A stretch of DNA of 64,000 bases from contig OZ024824.1 of the NCBI GenBank assembly GCA_964016985.1, forward strand, positions 124,532,803 to 124,596,802. Direction: 5' to 3'. This document shows positions 52,437 through 63,094 of this stretch, piece after piece (position 1 is the first letter of the stretch; every line of letters begins with the position of its first letter). Position numbers and translations under genes: made by a program. This stretch comes from Anodontia alba (Eukaryota; Mollusca; Bivalvia; Lucinida; Lucinidae). The notes under the pieces were generated by a model. The model was not told the DNA's origin and ran no database searches. It saw nothing but the letters and a program-made list of their open reading frames with translations.

Positions 52437-53780
52437 CTTGTAAAACAGAAAGAAAGGCAATGATCAGGAATCGATAGAATTATCCCATACCTCCCATCAG
52501 AGACATCAAAGGGAAAGAAACACAAACACAAAATAACAGGACCCTAATGGAAACATCACTAGCAGAAAGTCAAACAAACAGTTACTTTCCCACAAAGTGG
52601 CCAAATGGATATCCAAAACAAAAAGATGTAAGCGACACACACATTCAAAGACGAACTATAACAAAAATAAACCATGACAGAAGAACCGCCTTGGAACGGT
52701 CAGTGAAAGGTATTTCACTGGGAGGGGAGGGGGCGCTTAAATCGATTTTACGTGGCCACAATCCTCGCCCTTACTTCTGCGGCGGTTTAGACACATAATT
52801 TTTTCAGTCCGCATGAAGGCTTTTTAACTCATCAGTGCTACAACTCCGAGAACACAAAAAATCATCAAATTACAGAGATGAAACAACAATGAGGACTCGA
52901 CAGCACGAAATAACTGAAATGCTAGAGTAAAAGAAAACCAACAGTAAGACTCCGGTGGGCCGGACCAAAGATAGAGCATCAAGTACCAACCAACATTACC
53001 CAAAATCAAATTTCAAGTAAGCCTTTACGCTGAAACATTCATAGAATCTGAGGCCTAACCCGTTATTAACCGTGAGTGGGTTAACAACCATGCATGCAGT
53101 CTGTCGTATAACATTTCTGTTGTACCCAGTCTTTTTATATCGTAGAATGATTTTACGAAATTGGGTACTGAAGTCATTGCAAATATATATTTTTCTGAAT
53201 TTATATACTAAGTCACCATAAAATTTGGGTTCCGGTAGGCCTTGTTAAAGCCCAACATTGAATTAGAAACTAAATCGGCATGACGTCTATAAAACTTAGA
53301 AAAGGCTGTACGTAGTTTATGATACCGATAACCCTGATTAAGAAGTTTAGTAGTTAGCAATTTTATTACGAGTGTTGAAAAAAAAAGTAAGAGAAAAGTC
53401 CAGGGAGTGCCAAAATCACAAACCGCAGCCCTTCCCAGACCCCAAGAGGAAGAGGAAATCGACAAATCTAAACAAGCACAAACCGAACAAACGTACGAAA
53501 AGCACTAAGATTAGCTCTCTCTTCCCCAAGCGAGGTAATCGCAATACTAAAAGGACTGAAAAACACAAGAACAAAATGACACACGGAAAGACATACAACA
53601 AATCGCCTCAGTTACATGACTAGATACTCTGGCAAATCGAATTAATTGTGAAATATACACACCGTAGGATGCCGCACGAGGAACATCACCATCCAAGAAA
53701 GGAAAATTTTCAATCTCAAAATCAAAATCATTGCGTTTATCATAAAATTTTGCAGGAAACAAACCCATCTACAATAGATA
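52437..53780 (-). mobile_element. Penelope-like element (group 1 RT, type B tail) with nested insert
   Basis: Minus strand: KFYDKRNDFDFEIENFPFLD, GDVPRAASYGVYISQLIRFA, RVSSHV (53768-53612). Then an insertion (53372-53611), then TKLLNQGYRYHKLRTAFSKF YRRHADLVS (53370-53260), then the decayed RT C-terminus and the type B tail to 52437 (AGCCTTTGATGTC-type end). The YLDD block is missing at the 5' side. Stops and the insert make it inactive. Confidence 0.75.
53372..53611 (-). mobile_element. Type A tail fragment nested in an RT
   Basis: Minus strand: GGCGATTTGTTGTATGTCTT, then the hydrophobic frame (VILFLCFSVLLVLRLPRLGK), then CTGGACTTTTCTCTTAC and a T run. Both flanks belong to one RT (SSHV before, TKLL after), the same strand as the host. 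About ten bases of the host RT are missing at the junction. Confidence 0.75.
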
Positions 53781-53819
53781 TATGTTAACCTGCAGCAATT
53801 CCTTCCAGACATAAGTTGA

Positions 53820-54260
53820 CAAAAAGGTAAAAGAACAGTCCAGGGAATGCTACGATTAAAAAAAAGGTAAGAAGAAAGAAAGTCCAGGAAGTGCTACAGT
53901 CACAAGCCGTAGCCCTTCACAGACACCAAGAGGAAGAGAAAACAGACAAACCCAAACAAGCGCGAATCGAACAAACGTACGAAAAGTACTAAGATTAGCT
54001 CTCTCTTCCCTAAGCGAGGTAATCGCAATGCTTTAAAGATTGAAAATCATAAGAACAAAAATCACAAGGCAAGACTTAAAACAAATCGCCTCGTAGAATA
54101 GACCACAAAGCAACAAAGAGAAGATTAACACCGCGACCACAGCCTTAGAACGGCCAGGAAAATAAACTACCCGGGGCTGCGGTGGGGAGGGGTGCGGGTG
54201 TTAAAGCTCTTTTACAGCCGACTTACTTCACCCTGGGTGTCACTCTTAATCACAACTAGT
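53820..54260 (-). mobile_element. Type A tails, one short and one longer, in tandem
   Basis: AAAAAGGTAAAAGAACAGTCC followed 45 bases on by AAAAAAAGGTAAGAAGAAAG: two 3' ends next to each other. The second continues through GCCCTTCACAGACACCAAG, CTAAGCGAGGTAATCGCAAT, ACCACAGCCTTAGAACGGCC to CACCCTGGGTGTCACTC at 54245, then CACAACTAGTAAAACTGAAA. Confidence 0.7.
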
Positions 54261-54522
54261 AAAACTGAAAGCGAAAAGGCAGCTGTTAAAGGTGACCAAA
54301 AGCCGCAGGCTTCCCCAAGTCACAACGAATTTCATGTATGACGCGCTTGATTTCGCGCATGACTCGAGTGATTTTGTGTCTGTTGAAATCATAAATGATA
54401 TTAGCGTATTTTTGTCTCTAACAATATATTGCCATTTTATATATTTTAATTTCAAGTTATATCATCTGTTTATCATGATTATACACGTTGTTTATTCTTG
54501 ATGCTTGTTATAATTACCATCA

Positions 54523-54798
54523 CATCACGAAAACACGCCTATATAATTTTGACCCCCTCAAACCCCACTTTTATAGTAAATCTGGGGTTTACACGGGTAT
54601 ACATTATTGTTCTTATTTCTGCTCAAAACATAGATTATGTGTACTCGTTAGAACCGCCTCGCTGAGGCGGTTCTAACGAGTACCCACAATCTATGTTTTG
54701 AGCAAAAATAAAAAAAAATTCAGAGTTTTTTTTTCTGAAAATGTTCAGTTTTTGGAGGTGAAATTGTCTATATACTTAAATAGGCGTGTTTCTTAATG
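54523..54798. mobile_element. Palindromic MITE, family P copy 15
   Basis: CATCACGAAAACACGCCTAT to ATAGGCGTGTTTCTTAATG. Central palindrome perfect (AACCGCCTCGCTGAGGCGGTT). Confidence 0.88.
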
Positions 54799-55324
54799 AG
54801 ATGTCACATATATACAGCGCCTCCCATAAGGCTGAGTTGACATGTAAACAACTTCTTTTCATTATCGGCCCGAGAGGAATCTTGTCGGCTGAAAATGGTT
54901 CAATATAGATTTAAGCAGAATGCTAGTTGTGTATTGACTGCTTGATGCAACACTCCATTTATCTGATGCTCATTTTGATGGTGATGTTTTCGTTTTTCGA
55001 CAAACAATGCTCAACTGAATGTTTTTGCTGTTCTTTTGTACTTTATTAACATTTTTATTGACATCTTTTAGCATATAAGGTTCTTCTTTGAACCAGCTGC
55101 AAAATATATTGTAATTTGCAAACAGCTGTGACTGTTATTGATACTTCACTGGCACTTGAGAAAAATAAAAGATAGGAACACGTCAATGAAACATAAAAGT
55201 GTCAAGAGGTTTCCTGGAACGTATCTTACACCAATTTGATGTCAATGACATATCGGTAATTGACGCGTCACTGGAACAACTGCAGAACGTGATACGCTAA
55301 ATAGAACCGTTCAAAGGATTCCCT
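54799..55324. other. Gene-free stretch
   Basis: 54865-54935 is a decayed family T arm (CGGCCCGAGAGG ... TAGATTTAAGCAGAATGCTAG). Nothing else. Confidence 0.5.
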
Positions 55325-55520
55325 ACAAGGTTGCATAGGCGCCCAGATAAGACTCAGATCAGCCTGCGCATTTTACCATTTTGATCATGGTTTCTCATGG
55401 CACTTTGTGGGTAGCCAAGGATACAAACCGTCTTCAGCGGACAACAAAATTTGATCAGACTGCATGGATGCTCAGGCAGATCTTAGACTACGCTGGGCGA
55501 ACATTCAATCTTGTGGGGAC
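55325..55520. mobile_element. Family Q relic
   Basis: GGCGCCCAGATAAGACTCAG, ATCAGCCTGCGCATT, CAGACTGCATGGATGCTCAG, CTACGCTGGGCGAACATTC. Ends weak (CTACAAGGTTGCAT / AATCTTGTGGGGAC). Confidence 0.65.
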
Positions 55521-56314
55521 TCCTGGCACAATTAAAATGTAGTAGTCTTGGCAGGACTGATGCTTACTACATCATTATGCTGTTTCCATATAGTTTCCGT
55601 CCGTGCGACCAATTGAATATCTGGTTCGACTGGATTGGGCGGGTCTTCCCTGTTGTCATATGGCATGAAGCGCTTTCTCAGATCGCAGTCAGTATAATTG
55701 TATTTGTTAACTTAGTAAATCGATTCATTCATTGGTGTCGATCAATGTAAATTATCCTTTTCAGCCCTGCAGACTAAAGCTGATATCTTTGAGAAACTGT
55801 GTAGGTCCAGATGACAAGGCTCATAATGAGCTATCGCATTTGGAGCTCACTGTTTGTCATTCTGTTTTGGTTTTGACAGAGATCCCTGTCTGTAATAAAG
55901 GATAGTTTGAAATTCAAAGATGGAAGAGCGAACTTTCGAAACTCAGGGGTGAAAGAGATAACCAGTCAGCTTCTCGAAATCTGCTATTTGGTGGTCATTT
56001 CAAGATTTGCAAATGATGCATAGTGTTTTTTGTATGCTTATAATCTCAAACACTGCGTTGCGTTCTGTTCCGCAAGAGTTCTAGAAAATCTAGCCAAGAG
56101 TTTGAACTCTGATTACTTTGTTTTTCAGCCCAGTTTTCAGTTTTCAGTATTTTCTTTTCTAAGTGTTTTCAGCGAGGATCTTTTCCATCTTTGATAGAAT
56201 TGTCTCACATGAAAATGTAAGTTTTTTTTTCTTAATTGCATCCATAGAAAATTACTGATAGACTGACTATAATACCTAAGAAAGCGTTTTAGAACACTTT
56301 AGTTACAACTATAG
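55521..56314. other. Gene-free stretch with a cryptic conserved segment
   Basis: 55912-55965 (TTTGAAATTCAAAGATGGAA ...) resembles the reverse complement of 32230-32285. A 79-residue open frame (55511-55750) has no recognisable domain. Confidence 0.4.
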
Positions 56315-56354
56315 TATTGGGAGTGTCTGTGATGACTTAACATGATGAAATCGG

Positions 56355-56686
56355 AATTGGGAGTTATTGTGATGACTTAGTCTTACCCGATGTCAGTCTT
56401 ACTCTTTGTTGCTTTGTGTTTCATTCTGCGGGGCGATTTGTTTTAAGTCTTGTCTTGTGTTATTTTGTTCTTGTGTTGTTTTTTTTTTCGGTCCTCTTAG
56501 CATTGCGCTGACCTGGCTTGGGGAAGAGAGAGCTAATCTTAGTGCTTTTCGTACGTTTGTTCGATTTGCGCTTGTTTGGTTTTGTCTGTTTCCTCTTCCT
56601 CTTGGTGTCTGTGAAGGGCTGCGGCTTGCGGCAATTCCTGGACTTTTTTCTTACCTTTTTACAAGTCATCACAGTAACTCCCAATT
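56355..56686 (+). mobile_element. Type A tail flanked by 24-bp inverted repeats
   Basis: 56379-56662 is a + strand type A 3' end (TCAGTCTTACTCTTTGTTGC ... CTGGACTTTTTTCTTACC). It is flanked by AATTGGGAGTTATTGTGATG ACTT (56355-56378) and its reverse complement with one mismatch (56663-56686). Target duplications should be direct, so this is unusual. Confidence 0.75.
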
Positions 56687-57433
56687 TATTACAGTAAACA
56701 CCCGTTATCGCAATAATTTCCTATGCATCACAGTTAACTTCCAAGTATATTTAAATCAAATTTCTTGCACTACAAAACATTTAGAATGATGTAGCACCTG
56801 GAACATCACCATATAAGAAAAGCAGGCTTACCATTTCGAAATAAAAATTATCTTTTATGGATCTCTTCATATATATTTAGACGATATTATTCTCTTGAAT
56901 TTTCTAAGATAAACGTCCAAAACGCTCTTAGGAATAAAACATATTTAGTTTGTTTACCTGAAGATCTTTAGCAACATTCAGATTAATTATTTGTTCCAAA
57001 AGCAACCATTATCGGTATCAACAAATGATGCAAGCCCTGCTTTTATTCATAGTTTCTCATTTTGGTATTATAGAGAATCTTCACATACACAAGTATTGAT
57101 AAAAGGTTCTACAAATAATCGAGAATTGAGAACTGTACTTTACTATTTATGGTATTTATGTATATTTCTATCCTGTTAATAAATACATACCTAGTGTAGC
57201 TAACTGGAGAGAACAATATGGAGAGATTACAGAAAAAATTACATCATTGTTCTGAGCTTTATCAGTTAAATGAATTTGTTAATACAACCCCGTAAAATAA
57301 AATAAATCTTTAAGGTTTCCTACAAAAGCAAAGAACATACGAAAAAAAGAAAATAGGAGATGGGTTCACCATTCAGCCACCGAGTTTGCTGTAAGTGTAA
57401 AAGAAGGCCGAGATAAGCTTCCTACGTTATATT
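56687..57433. other. Gene-free stretch
   Basis: GCATCACAGTTAACTTCCAA near 56722 continues the inverted theme of the preceding flank. 56790-56870 (GATGTAGCACCTGGAACATC ACC) resembles, weakly, the 'GATGTTCC' part of group 1 RT. 57310-57400 has W-like AAAGCAAAGAACATACG. No gene. Confidence 0.45.
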
Positions 57434-57512
57434 GCCCAGTCAGCATTCTACGTCAGGGTAGCTGACGGGCCGATGACGGCCCGATGTAGATTTACGTAGA
57501 ATGCTAGCTGGG
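57434..57512. repeat. Palindrome, family T copy 3 (one arm deleted)
   Basis: CCCAGTCAGCATTCTACG is followed directly by TCAGGGTAGCTGACGGGCCG and the full right arm to GCTAGCTGGG. About 30 bp of the left arm (the TAAATCTA...GGCCCG part) are missing compared with 45616-45722. Confidence 0.85.
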
Positions 57513-57699
57513 ATATTGGTTGCCTAAACGTCACAAAAGACAATACAAAGCACGGTTTATTGCAATTTCAAACTCTTGTACCACTACCGAGCTTTCTTAA
57601 TCGTTGACTTCGTGTCTTACTGCCAGAAAGCATATAATTAAATATTGCGACAAGGTCTATGAACGATTAGGTAAGAATGTGTTTTGGTCCATTTAACAT

Positions 57700-58262
57700 T
57701 CGGGTAAAAAAGGTAAGAGAAAAGTCCAGGGAGTGCCACAATCACAAACCGCAGCCCTTCCCAGACCCCAAGAGGAAGAGGAAACCGACAAATCTAAACA
57801 AGCACAAACCGAACAAACGTACGAAAAGCACTAAGATTAGCTCTCTCTTCCCCAAGCGAGGTAATCGCAATACTAAAAGGACTGAAAAACACAAGAACAA
57901 AATGACACACGGAAAGACATACAACAAATCGCCTTGTAGAATAAACCACAAAGCAACAAAGAGTAAGACTAACACAGGGACCACCGCCTTAGAACGGTCG
58001 GTAGAGCAAACCACCGCGGGGTTTAAAGCACTTTTACAGCTAACTAACTTCACCCTGGGTCCCGATGCTACTCTTAATACAGAAATACATAAAAATTCGG
58101 TTCGCATAAAGGCTCCCAACTCAGTCAATGCATCAAAGCAAAAACATAAAAATCAAATTAATCACTATAATAAACAAAGACGAGTACTCATGGCCTAATT
58201 CTACTGTATGCCAGAGTAAATGAAAACCAACAGTTGAACCACGGCGGGCCAAGCCAAAGACA
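57700..58262 (-). mobile_element. Penelope-like type A tail, head-to-head with the next element
   Basis: Minus strand from ATATGTCTTTGGCTTGGCCC to CTGGACTTTTCTCTTACC and T6 at 57707. It has the longest clean copy of the hydrophobic frame (57742-58128, 128 residues: VVCSTDRSKAVVPVLVLLFV ... GFLFLLGSGKGCGL). At 58263-58272 it meets a + strand RT. Confidence 0.78.
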
Positions 58263-58269
58263 TATATAG

Positions 58270-59155
58270 ACATAAAGTTTTGAGTAAATTAGAATCCAGA
58301 AGTTTTCGTGCATCAAGTCTGTCTACGTATGATTTTTCCACGCTTTACACTACACTACCTAAATATCTTATAAAAGAAAAAAGTTAATGATTTAATTGAA
58401 TGGACATTTAATAGAGGTGGTTCCCTCTATATTGCATGTAACGGTAGAAAAGCTTTTTTTTCACTTCCGAAAAGCATAGAAATATACCTTATGGTCGTAT
58501 CAGAAAATGTGTGAAACTCTCACTTTTCTACTTAACAATATTTATATAAGATTTGATACTAAGCTATTTAGACAAATTGTGGGTATTCGATGGATACGAA
58601 TTGCGTACTGCTTGTGGTTGATTTGTTCTTGTTCTGTTATGAAAGAGACTTCATGATGTCTCTTTCTGAAACAAAGCAATCTGAAGTTATTGGAATGTTC
58701 AGCTCGACGTCTAGATATTTGGTCGATTTTTTTAATATTGATCATAAGTACTTCGATGGTTTAATTATCCTTTCGAGCTTCAAGTGAATAAAGCAAATTC
58801 TTCTGAAACTGAAACCTCGTTTCGAAATTTGCATTTGCTATTTTAGATGAGTTTATTTCATGCAAAATTTATGCTAAACGCGATGATTTTAACTGTGGGA
58901 TTATGAAGTTTCCTTACTTGGATTGGGATGTTCCTCGTCGAGCATCCTATGGTGTTAATGACTCGCAACTTATTCCTTCACGCAGACTAAACAAATGTCT
59001 TGTGTATACCACGGCAGAACTAACGGTAGGGGTTGTTGCCACGTAAAATCGATTTAAGCCCCCAGTAATGTTTTACTGACTGTTCCTAGGCAGTGATTCT
59101 GCTGTGGTTCACTAATTCTGTTATTGTGTGTCTATGCATGTATATCTTGGTGATT
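58270..59155 (+). pseudogene. Penelope-like RT (group 1), most complete copy, type B tail
   Basis: Plus strand: LSKLESRSFRASSLSTYDFS TLYTTLP (motif A with its Asp), NDLIEWTFNRGGSLYIACNG, a broken stretch, TFLLNNIYIRFDTKLFRQIV GI, then a block with the GTNC-type motif B frameshifted. Then FCYERDFMMSLSETKQSEVI and SSTSRYLVDFFNIDHKYFDG (58590-58787), where the expected YLDD is YLVD. Then, frameshifted, the KIYDKRDDF-type and YLDGDVPRRASYG-type region to 58980. The tail (TAAAATCGATTTAAGCCCCC, CTGACTGTTCCTAGGCAGTG) is type B. Loss of a catalytic Asp and several stops show it is dead. Confidence 0.78.
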
Positions 59156-61958
59156 TTTAGCTCACCTGAGCCGAAGGCTCATGGTGAGCAATTGTAATCA
59201 CTCACCGTCCGTCGTCGTCGTCGTCGTTGTCGTTGTCGTCGTCGTCGTCGTCGTCGTCCGGATGTCCGTCTGTCCACAATCTTAAACAACATCTCCTCCT
59301 ACACCGCTGATGGGAATTTGACGAAACTTCACAGGAATGATCCTTGGTTGATTCTCTTTCAAAGTTGTTCAAATGGTTTCGGTTCATTGCATATCTAGGT
59401 CACAGGAGCTAAAAATAGATTTTTAATAAAAAAAAAACTTAAAAAATCTTCTTGTCCGATACCACTGGACCGATTTCAATATAATTTTGCAATAATGTTC
59501 CTTTGGTGATCCTCTAACCAGATTGTTCAAGCCATCTGGATTCGTCAAAAAACATGGCCGCCAGGGGGCGGGGCTTATTTTCCGCATATATCTATATAGA
59601 AAACTTTAAAAATCTTCTTGTCCGAAACCACTGGACCGAATTCAATATAATTTTGCAAAAATGTTCCTTTGGTGATCCTCTACCAAGATTGTTCAAGCCA
59701 TTTGGATTCGTCAAAACAGGGCCGCCAGGGGGCGGGGCTTATTTTCCCTATATATCTACATAGAAAACTTTAAAAATCTTCTTGTCAGAAACCATTGGAC
59801 CGATTTCCATATTATTTTGCAAAAATGTTCCTTTGGTGATCCTCTTGCAAGATTGTTCAAGCCATCTGGATTCGTCAAAAAAAAATGGCCGCCAGGGGGC
59901 GGGGCTTATTTTCCGTATATATCTATATAGAAAACTTTAAAAATCTTCTTGTGAGAAACCACAAGACCGATTTCAGTACAATTTTGCAGAAATGTTCCTT
60001 TGGTGATCCTCTACCAAGATTGTTCAAGCTATTTGGATTGGTAAAAAAAACATGGCCGCCAGTGGGCGGAGCTTATTTTCTCTATATAGCTACATAGAAA
60101 ACTTAAAAAATCTTCTTGTCAGAAACCACTGGACTGATTACCATATAATTTTGCAGAAATGTTCCTTTGGTGATCCTCTACCAAGATTTTTCAAGCCATT
60201 TGGATTCGTCAAAAAACATAGCCGCCAGGGGGTGGTGGGGCTTATTTTCCCTATATATCTATATAGAAAACTTAAAAAATCTTCTTGTCAGAAACCACTG
60301 GAACGATTGCAGTATAATGTGGCAGAAATGTTCCTTTGGTGATACTCTACCAAGATTATTCAAGCCATTTGGATTAGTCAAAAAACATGGCCGCCAGGGG
60401 GCGGGGCTTATTTTCCCTATATATCTATATAGAAAAACTTGAAAAATCTTCTTGTTAAGAAACCACTGGACCGATTTCATTATAATTTGGCAAAAATGTT
60501 TCCTTGGTGACCCTCTACCAAGATTGTTCAAGTAATCATGATTTGTCAAAAAACATGGCCGCTAGGGGGTGGAGCTTATTTTCCGTATATATCTATATAG
60601 AAAACTTGAAAAAATCTTCTTGTCAGAAACCACTGGACCGATTTCAATATACCTTGGCAGAAATGTTTCCTTGATGACCCTTTACCCAGATTGTTCAAGC
60701 CGTCATGATTTGTCAAAAAATATGGCTGGTAGGGGCGGGGCTTATTTTCCCTATATATATCTATATAGATAACTTGAAAAAATCTTCTTGTCAGAAACCA
60801 CTTGATCGATTTTGAATATAACTTGGCAGATATGTTTCCTTGGTGACCCTTTACCAAGATTGTTCAAGCTATCATGATTTGTCAAAAAACATGGCTGGTA
60901 GGGGGCGGGGCCTATTTCCCCCGTATATCTACATAGAAAACTTCAATGATCTTCTTGATTGATTTCAATTTAACATTGCAGAAATGTTTCTTATGTAACC
61001 CTCTATCAAGGTTATGCAAGCCGTCATGATTCATCAAAAAACAGGGCTGCCAGGGGGCGGGGCTTATTTTCCCTATATATCTATATAGAAAAACTTTAAA
61101 AGTCTTCTTTTCAGAAACCACAGGACCGATTTCATTACAACTTGGCAAAAATGTTTCCTTGGTGACCCTCTACCAAGATTGTTCAAGTAATCATGATTTG
61201 TCAAAAAACATGGCTGCTAGTGGGTGGGGCTTATTTTCCCTATATATCTATATAGAAAACTAAAAAATCTTCTTGTCAGAAACCAATGGACTGATTTCAA
61301 TATGTTTCTTTGGTGACCTTCTACCAAGGTTGTTCAAGCTGTCATGATCATCAAAAAACATGACCGCTAGGGGGGCGGGGCTTATTTTTCCCTATATGAC
61401 TATATAAAAAAAACTTTAAAAATCTTCTCGTAAGAAACCGTTGGACTGAGCTCAATGTAGCTTGGCAAGAATGTTGCTGTTGTGATCCTCTACCAGGATG
61501 GTTCAAGCCTTCATGATACGTTAAAAAACATGGCCTCCAGGGGGCGGGGCTTATTTTCGGTATATATCTGTATAGAAAACTTTAAAATGCTTCTTGTCAA
61601 ATACATCCTGACCAATTTCAATAATGCTTTGGTGACCCTTTAATAAGGATGTTCAAGCAATCCTGATTTGTCAAAAACCATGCCTGCTAGGGGGTGGGGA
61701 TTATTTTCCCTCTACATCTAAATAGAAAACTTTAAAAATCTTCTTGTCAGAAACCACTGAACCAATTTTAGTTTAACTTGGCAGGAATGTTCTCTGGTTA
61801 CCCTCTACCAAGTTTGTTCAAGCTGTCATGATTCGTCGTGGTTATAAAATTTATACATAAATCTTAGAGCAGTGAACTTGGCTGAAACTTCAACATTCAG
61901 TACGCAAATCTGTTTGCACAGGTGAGCGATATAGGACCATCATGGTCCTCTTGTTTTT
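59156..61958 (+). mobile_element. Hairpin-ended element with ~165-bp tandem array, family V
   Basis: The left end is a hairpin, GCTCACCTGAGCC-GAA-GGCTCATGGTGAGC (59160-59189). A GTC-rich microsatellite (59208-59270) follows. Then come about 14 tandem units of 160-167 bp (see next entry), a non-repeated tail (TGGTTATAAAATTTATACAT ... GCACAGGTGAGCGATATAGG), and a terminal hairpin AGGACCAT-C-ATGGTCCT (61933-61949) followed by CTTGTTT. A relic of the same right end lies at 28149. No coding capacity; open frames follow the repeat. The type of transposition is unknown. Confidence 0.7.
59550..61850. repeat. ~165-bp tandem array
   Basis: Unit markers: ATGGCCGCCAGGGGGCGGGG, CTTATTTTCCCTATATATCT, AAATCTTCTTGTCAGAAACC, ACTGGACCGATTTCAATATA, AAATGTTCCTTTGGTGATCC, CTACCAAGATTGTTCAAGCC. 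Starts of GGCCG at 59556, 59720, 59887 and 60054. Units near the right end are more diverged and some are shortened. Frames repeating 'NLLVRNHWTD' come from this unit. Confidence 0.93.
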
Positions 61959-62034
61959 TTTTTTTTATTTGTTTTTTTTTTTTTTTTTGTTTTTTTTTTT
62001 TTTTGGGGGGGGGGGGTGGGGGGGTGGGGGAAGA
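61959..62034. repeat. Poly-T then poly-G low complexity
   Basis: T runs broken by A or G, then about 30 G with three T. Likely hard to sequence; length is uncertain. Confidence 0.9.
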
Positions 62035-62165
62035 AACTGTCCTTTTGGTTTTATGCTTGCTGTTATTTTAAGTGCGTCCTTCTTTCCCTTTGGTGGAACG
62101 GAAGGTGTTAGATAATTGTATCGATTCCTGATGATTGCCTTCCTTTCAATTTATTCTCTTCATAT
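62035..62165 (+). mobile_element. Penelope-like type B terminus
   Basis: ACTGTCCTTTTGGTTTTATG, TTTAAGTGCGTCCTTCTTTC, TTAGATAATTGTATCGATTC, CTGATGATTGCCTTCCTTTC: the last ~130 bp of type B, plus orientation. Confidence 0.7.
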
Positions 62166-62312
62166 ACGAGAAAACTATGTAGCTTGCGAGGCTGTATACG
62201 CCCCTCCACCTTTACCCTTCTAGCGCCGATTTAAGCGGTTTTTGATTTTCAAAGTAAGCAGGGTGGGCTCGAGGAAGCAAAAGGAAATGAAAATAAAATC
62301 TGCACTATTAAG
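62160..62312. repeat. Family W fragment
   Basis: TGTAGCTTGCGAGGCTGTAT, CTAGCGCCGATTTAAGCGGT, TTGATTTTCAAAGTAAGCAG, AAGGAAATGAAAATAAAATC. A short family S-like run (AACGTCGAAGGAACGTCGCT, 62319-62365) follows. Confidence 0.65.
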
Positions 62313-62552
62313 TAGTAACGTCGAAGGAACGTCGCTTCGACGTCGACGCGACATCACGACTCCTCAGCAACGTCGAAATAATATATCGAGACTCGACTTG
62401 CTAATCTGAGATTTTGCGGCGACCCCTGTTAACGTGAGTATAATAATTATCAATTTGATATTTCATGTCAGTTGTCTCCAAATGCTGAAAGTTTTACCCA
62501 GCGTGCTATGCACTGATGAGATCAAACTAAGCTGCATCAGAAAACAATGACC

Positions 62553-62752
62553 GAGCCGGGGCATAGCATGTCCTATAAGAAAGCATGTGCAACCATCGAC
62601 GGCTTAGATCAGCCTGTTAGATCAGTCTCCGCTATCCGCTTGAAGGCGCTTTGGATCCCTCGTTGCCCACAGAGTGCTTTGCGAAGACTCTCTGATCTGA
62701 GACTTCGCTGGGCGCACATGTAATCTAGTAGGAAATGTTGTGCCCAGGCGCA
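62553..62752. mobile_element. MITE, family Q copy 5
   Basis: GAGCCGGGGCATAGCATG / ATGTTGTGCCCAGGCGC ends. AGAAAGCATGTGCAACCATC and GACTTCGCTGGGCGCACATG arms; inner GCTTAGATCAGCCTG / CTCTGATCTGAGAC. Confidence 0.75.
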
Positions 62753-63094
62753 TTATTATTGTGTCTTCGAGCATAAGCGTAATAACCAGACACGGATTAA
62801 TCAGAGCCTTTGATCTCCACCGATATGAAAATATAGTATAACCAGAGCTCCAGATAAGATAGAGTAAAGGGTATTTCAGCATATAATTTTTGAAAATCAG
62901 CATTGGAATTTAATGTTAGGGGGTAAAATACTCAGTGAAATTTTGGATTTCAACATTGAAATCTAGTTTCAGGGGTAAAACCTCTCAGTGAACTTTACAT
63001 CTTTTCAAATGTGTGAGCAGTAGCAGTAAACTAGATCAGAAAGGGTGTGTCCCTTAATGCACCAGCGAAAATGTATGCATTCTTAGTTGTTTTG

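Noticed and set aside
59554..61148. Several 65-96 residue frames with NLLVRNHWTD-like repeats
   Set aside because: They arise from the 165-bp tandem unit on either strand and shift frame between units.
62511..62550. CTGATGAG...GAAAA resembling a hammerhead core
   Set aside because: No convincing stems I and III around it; single occurrence.
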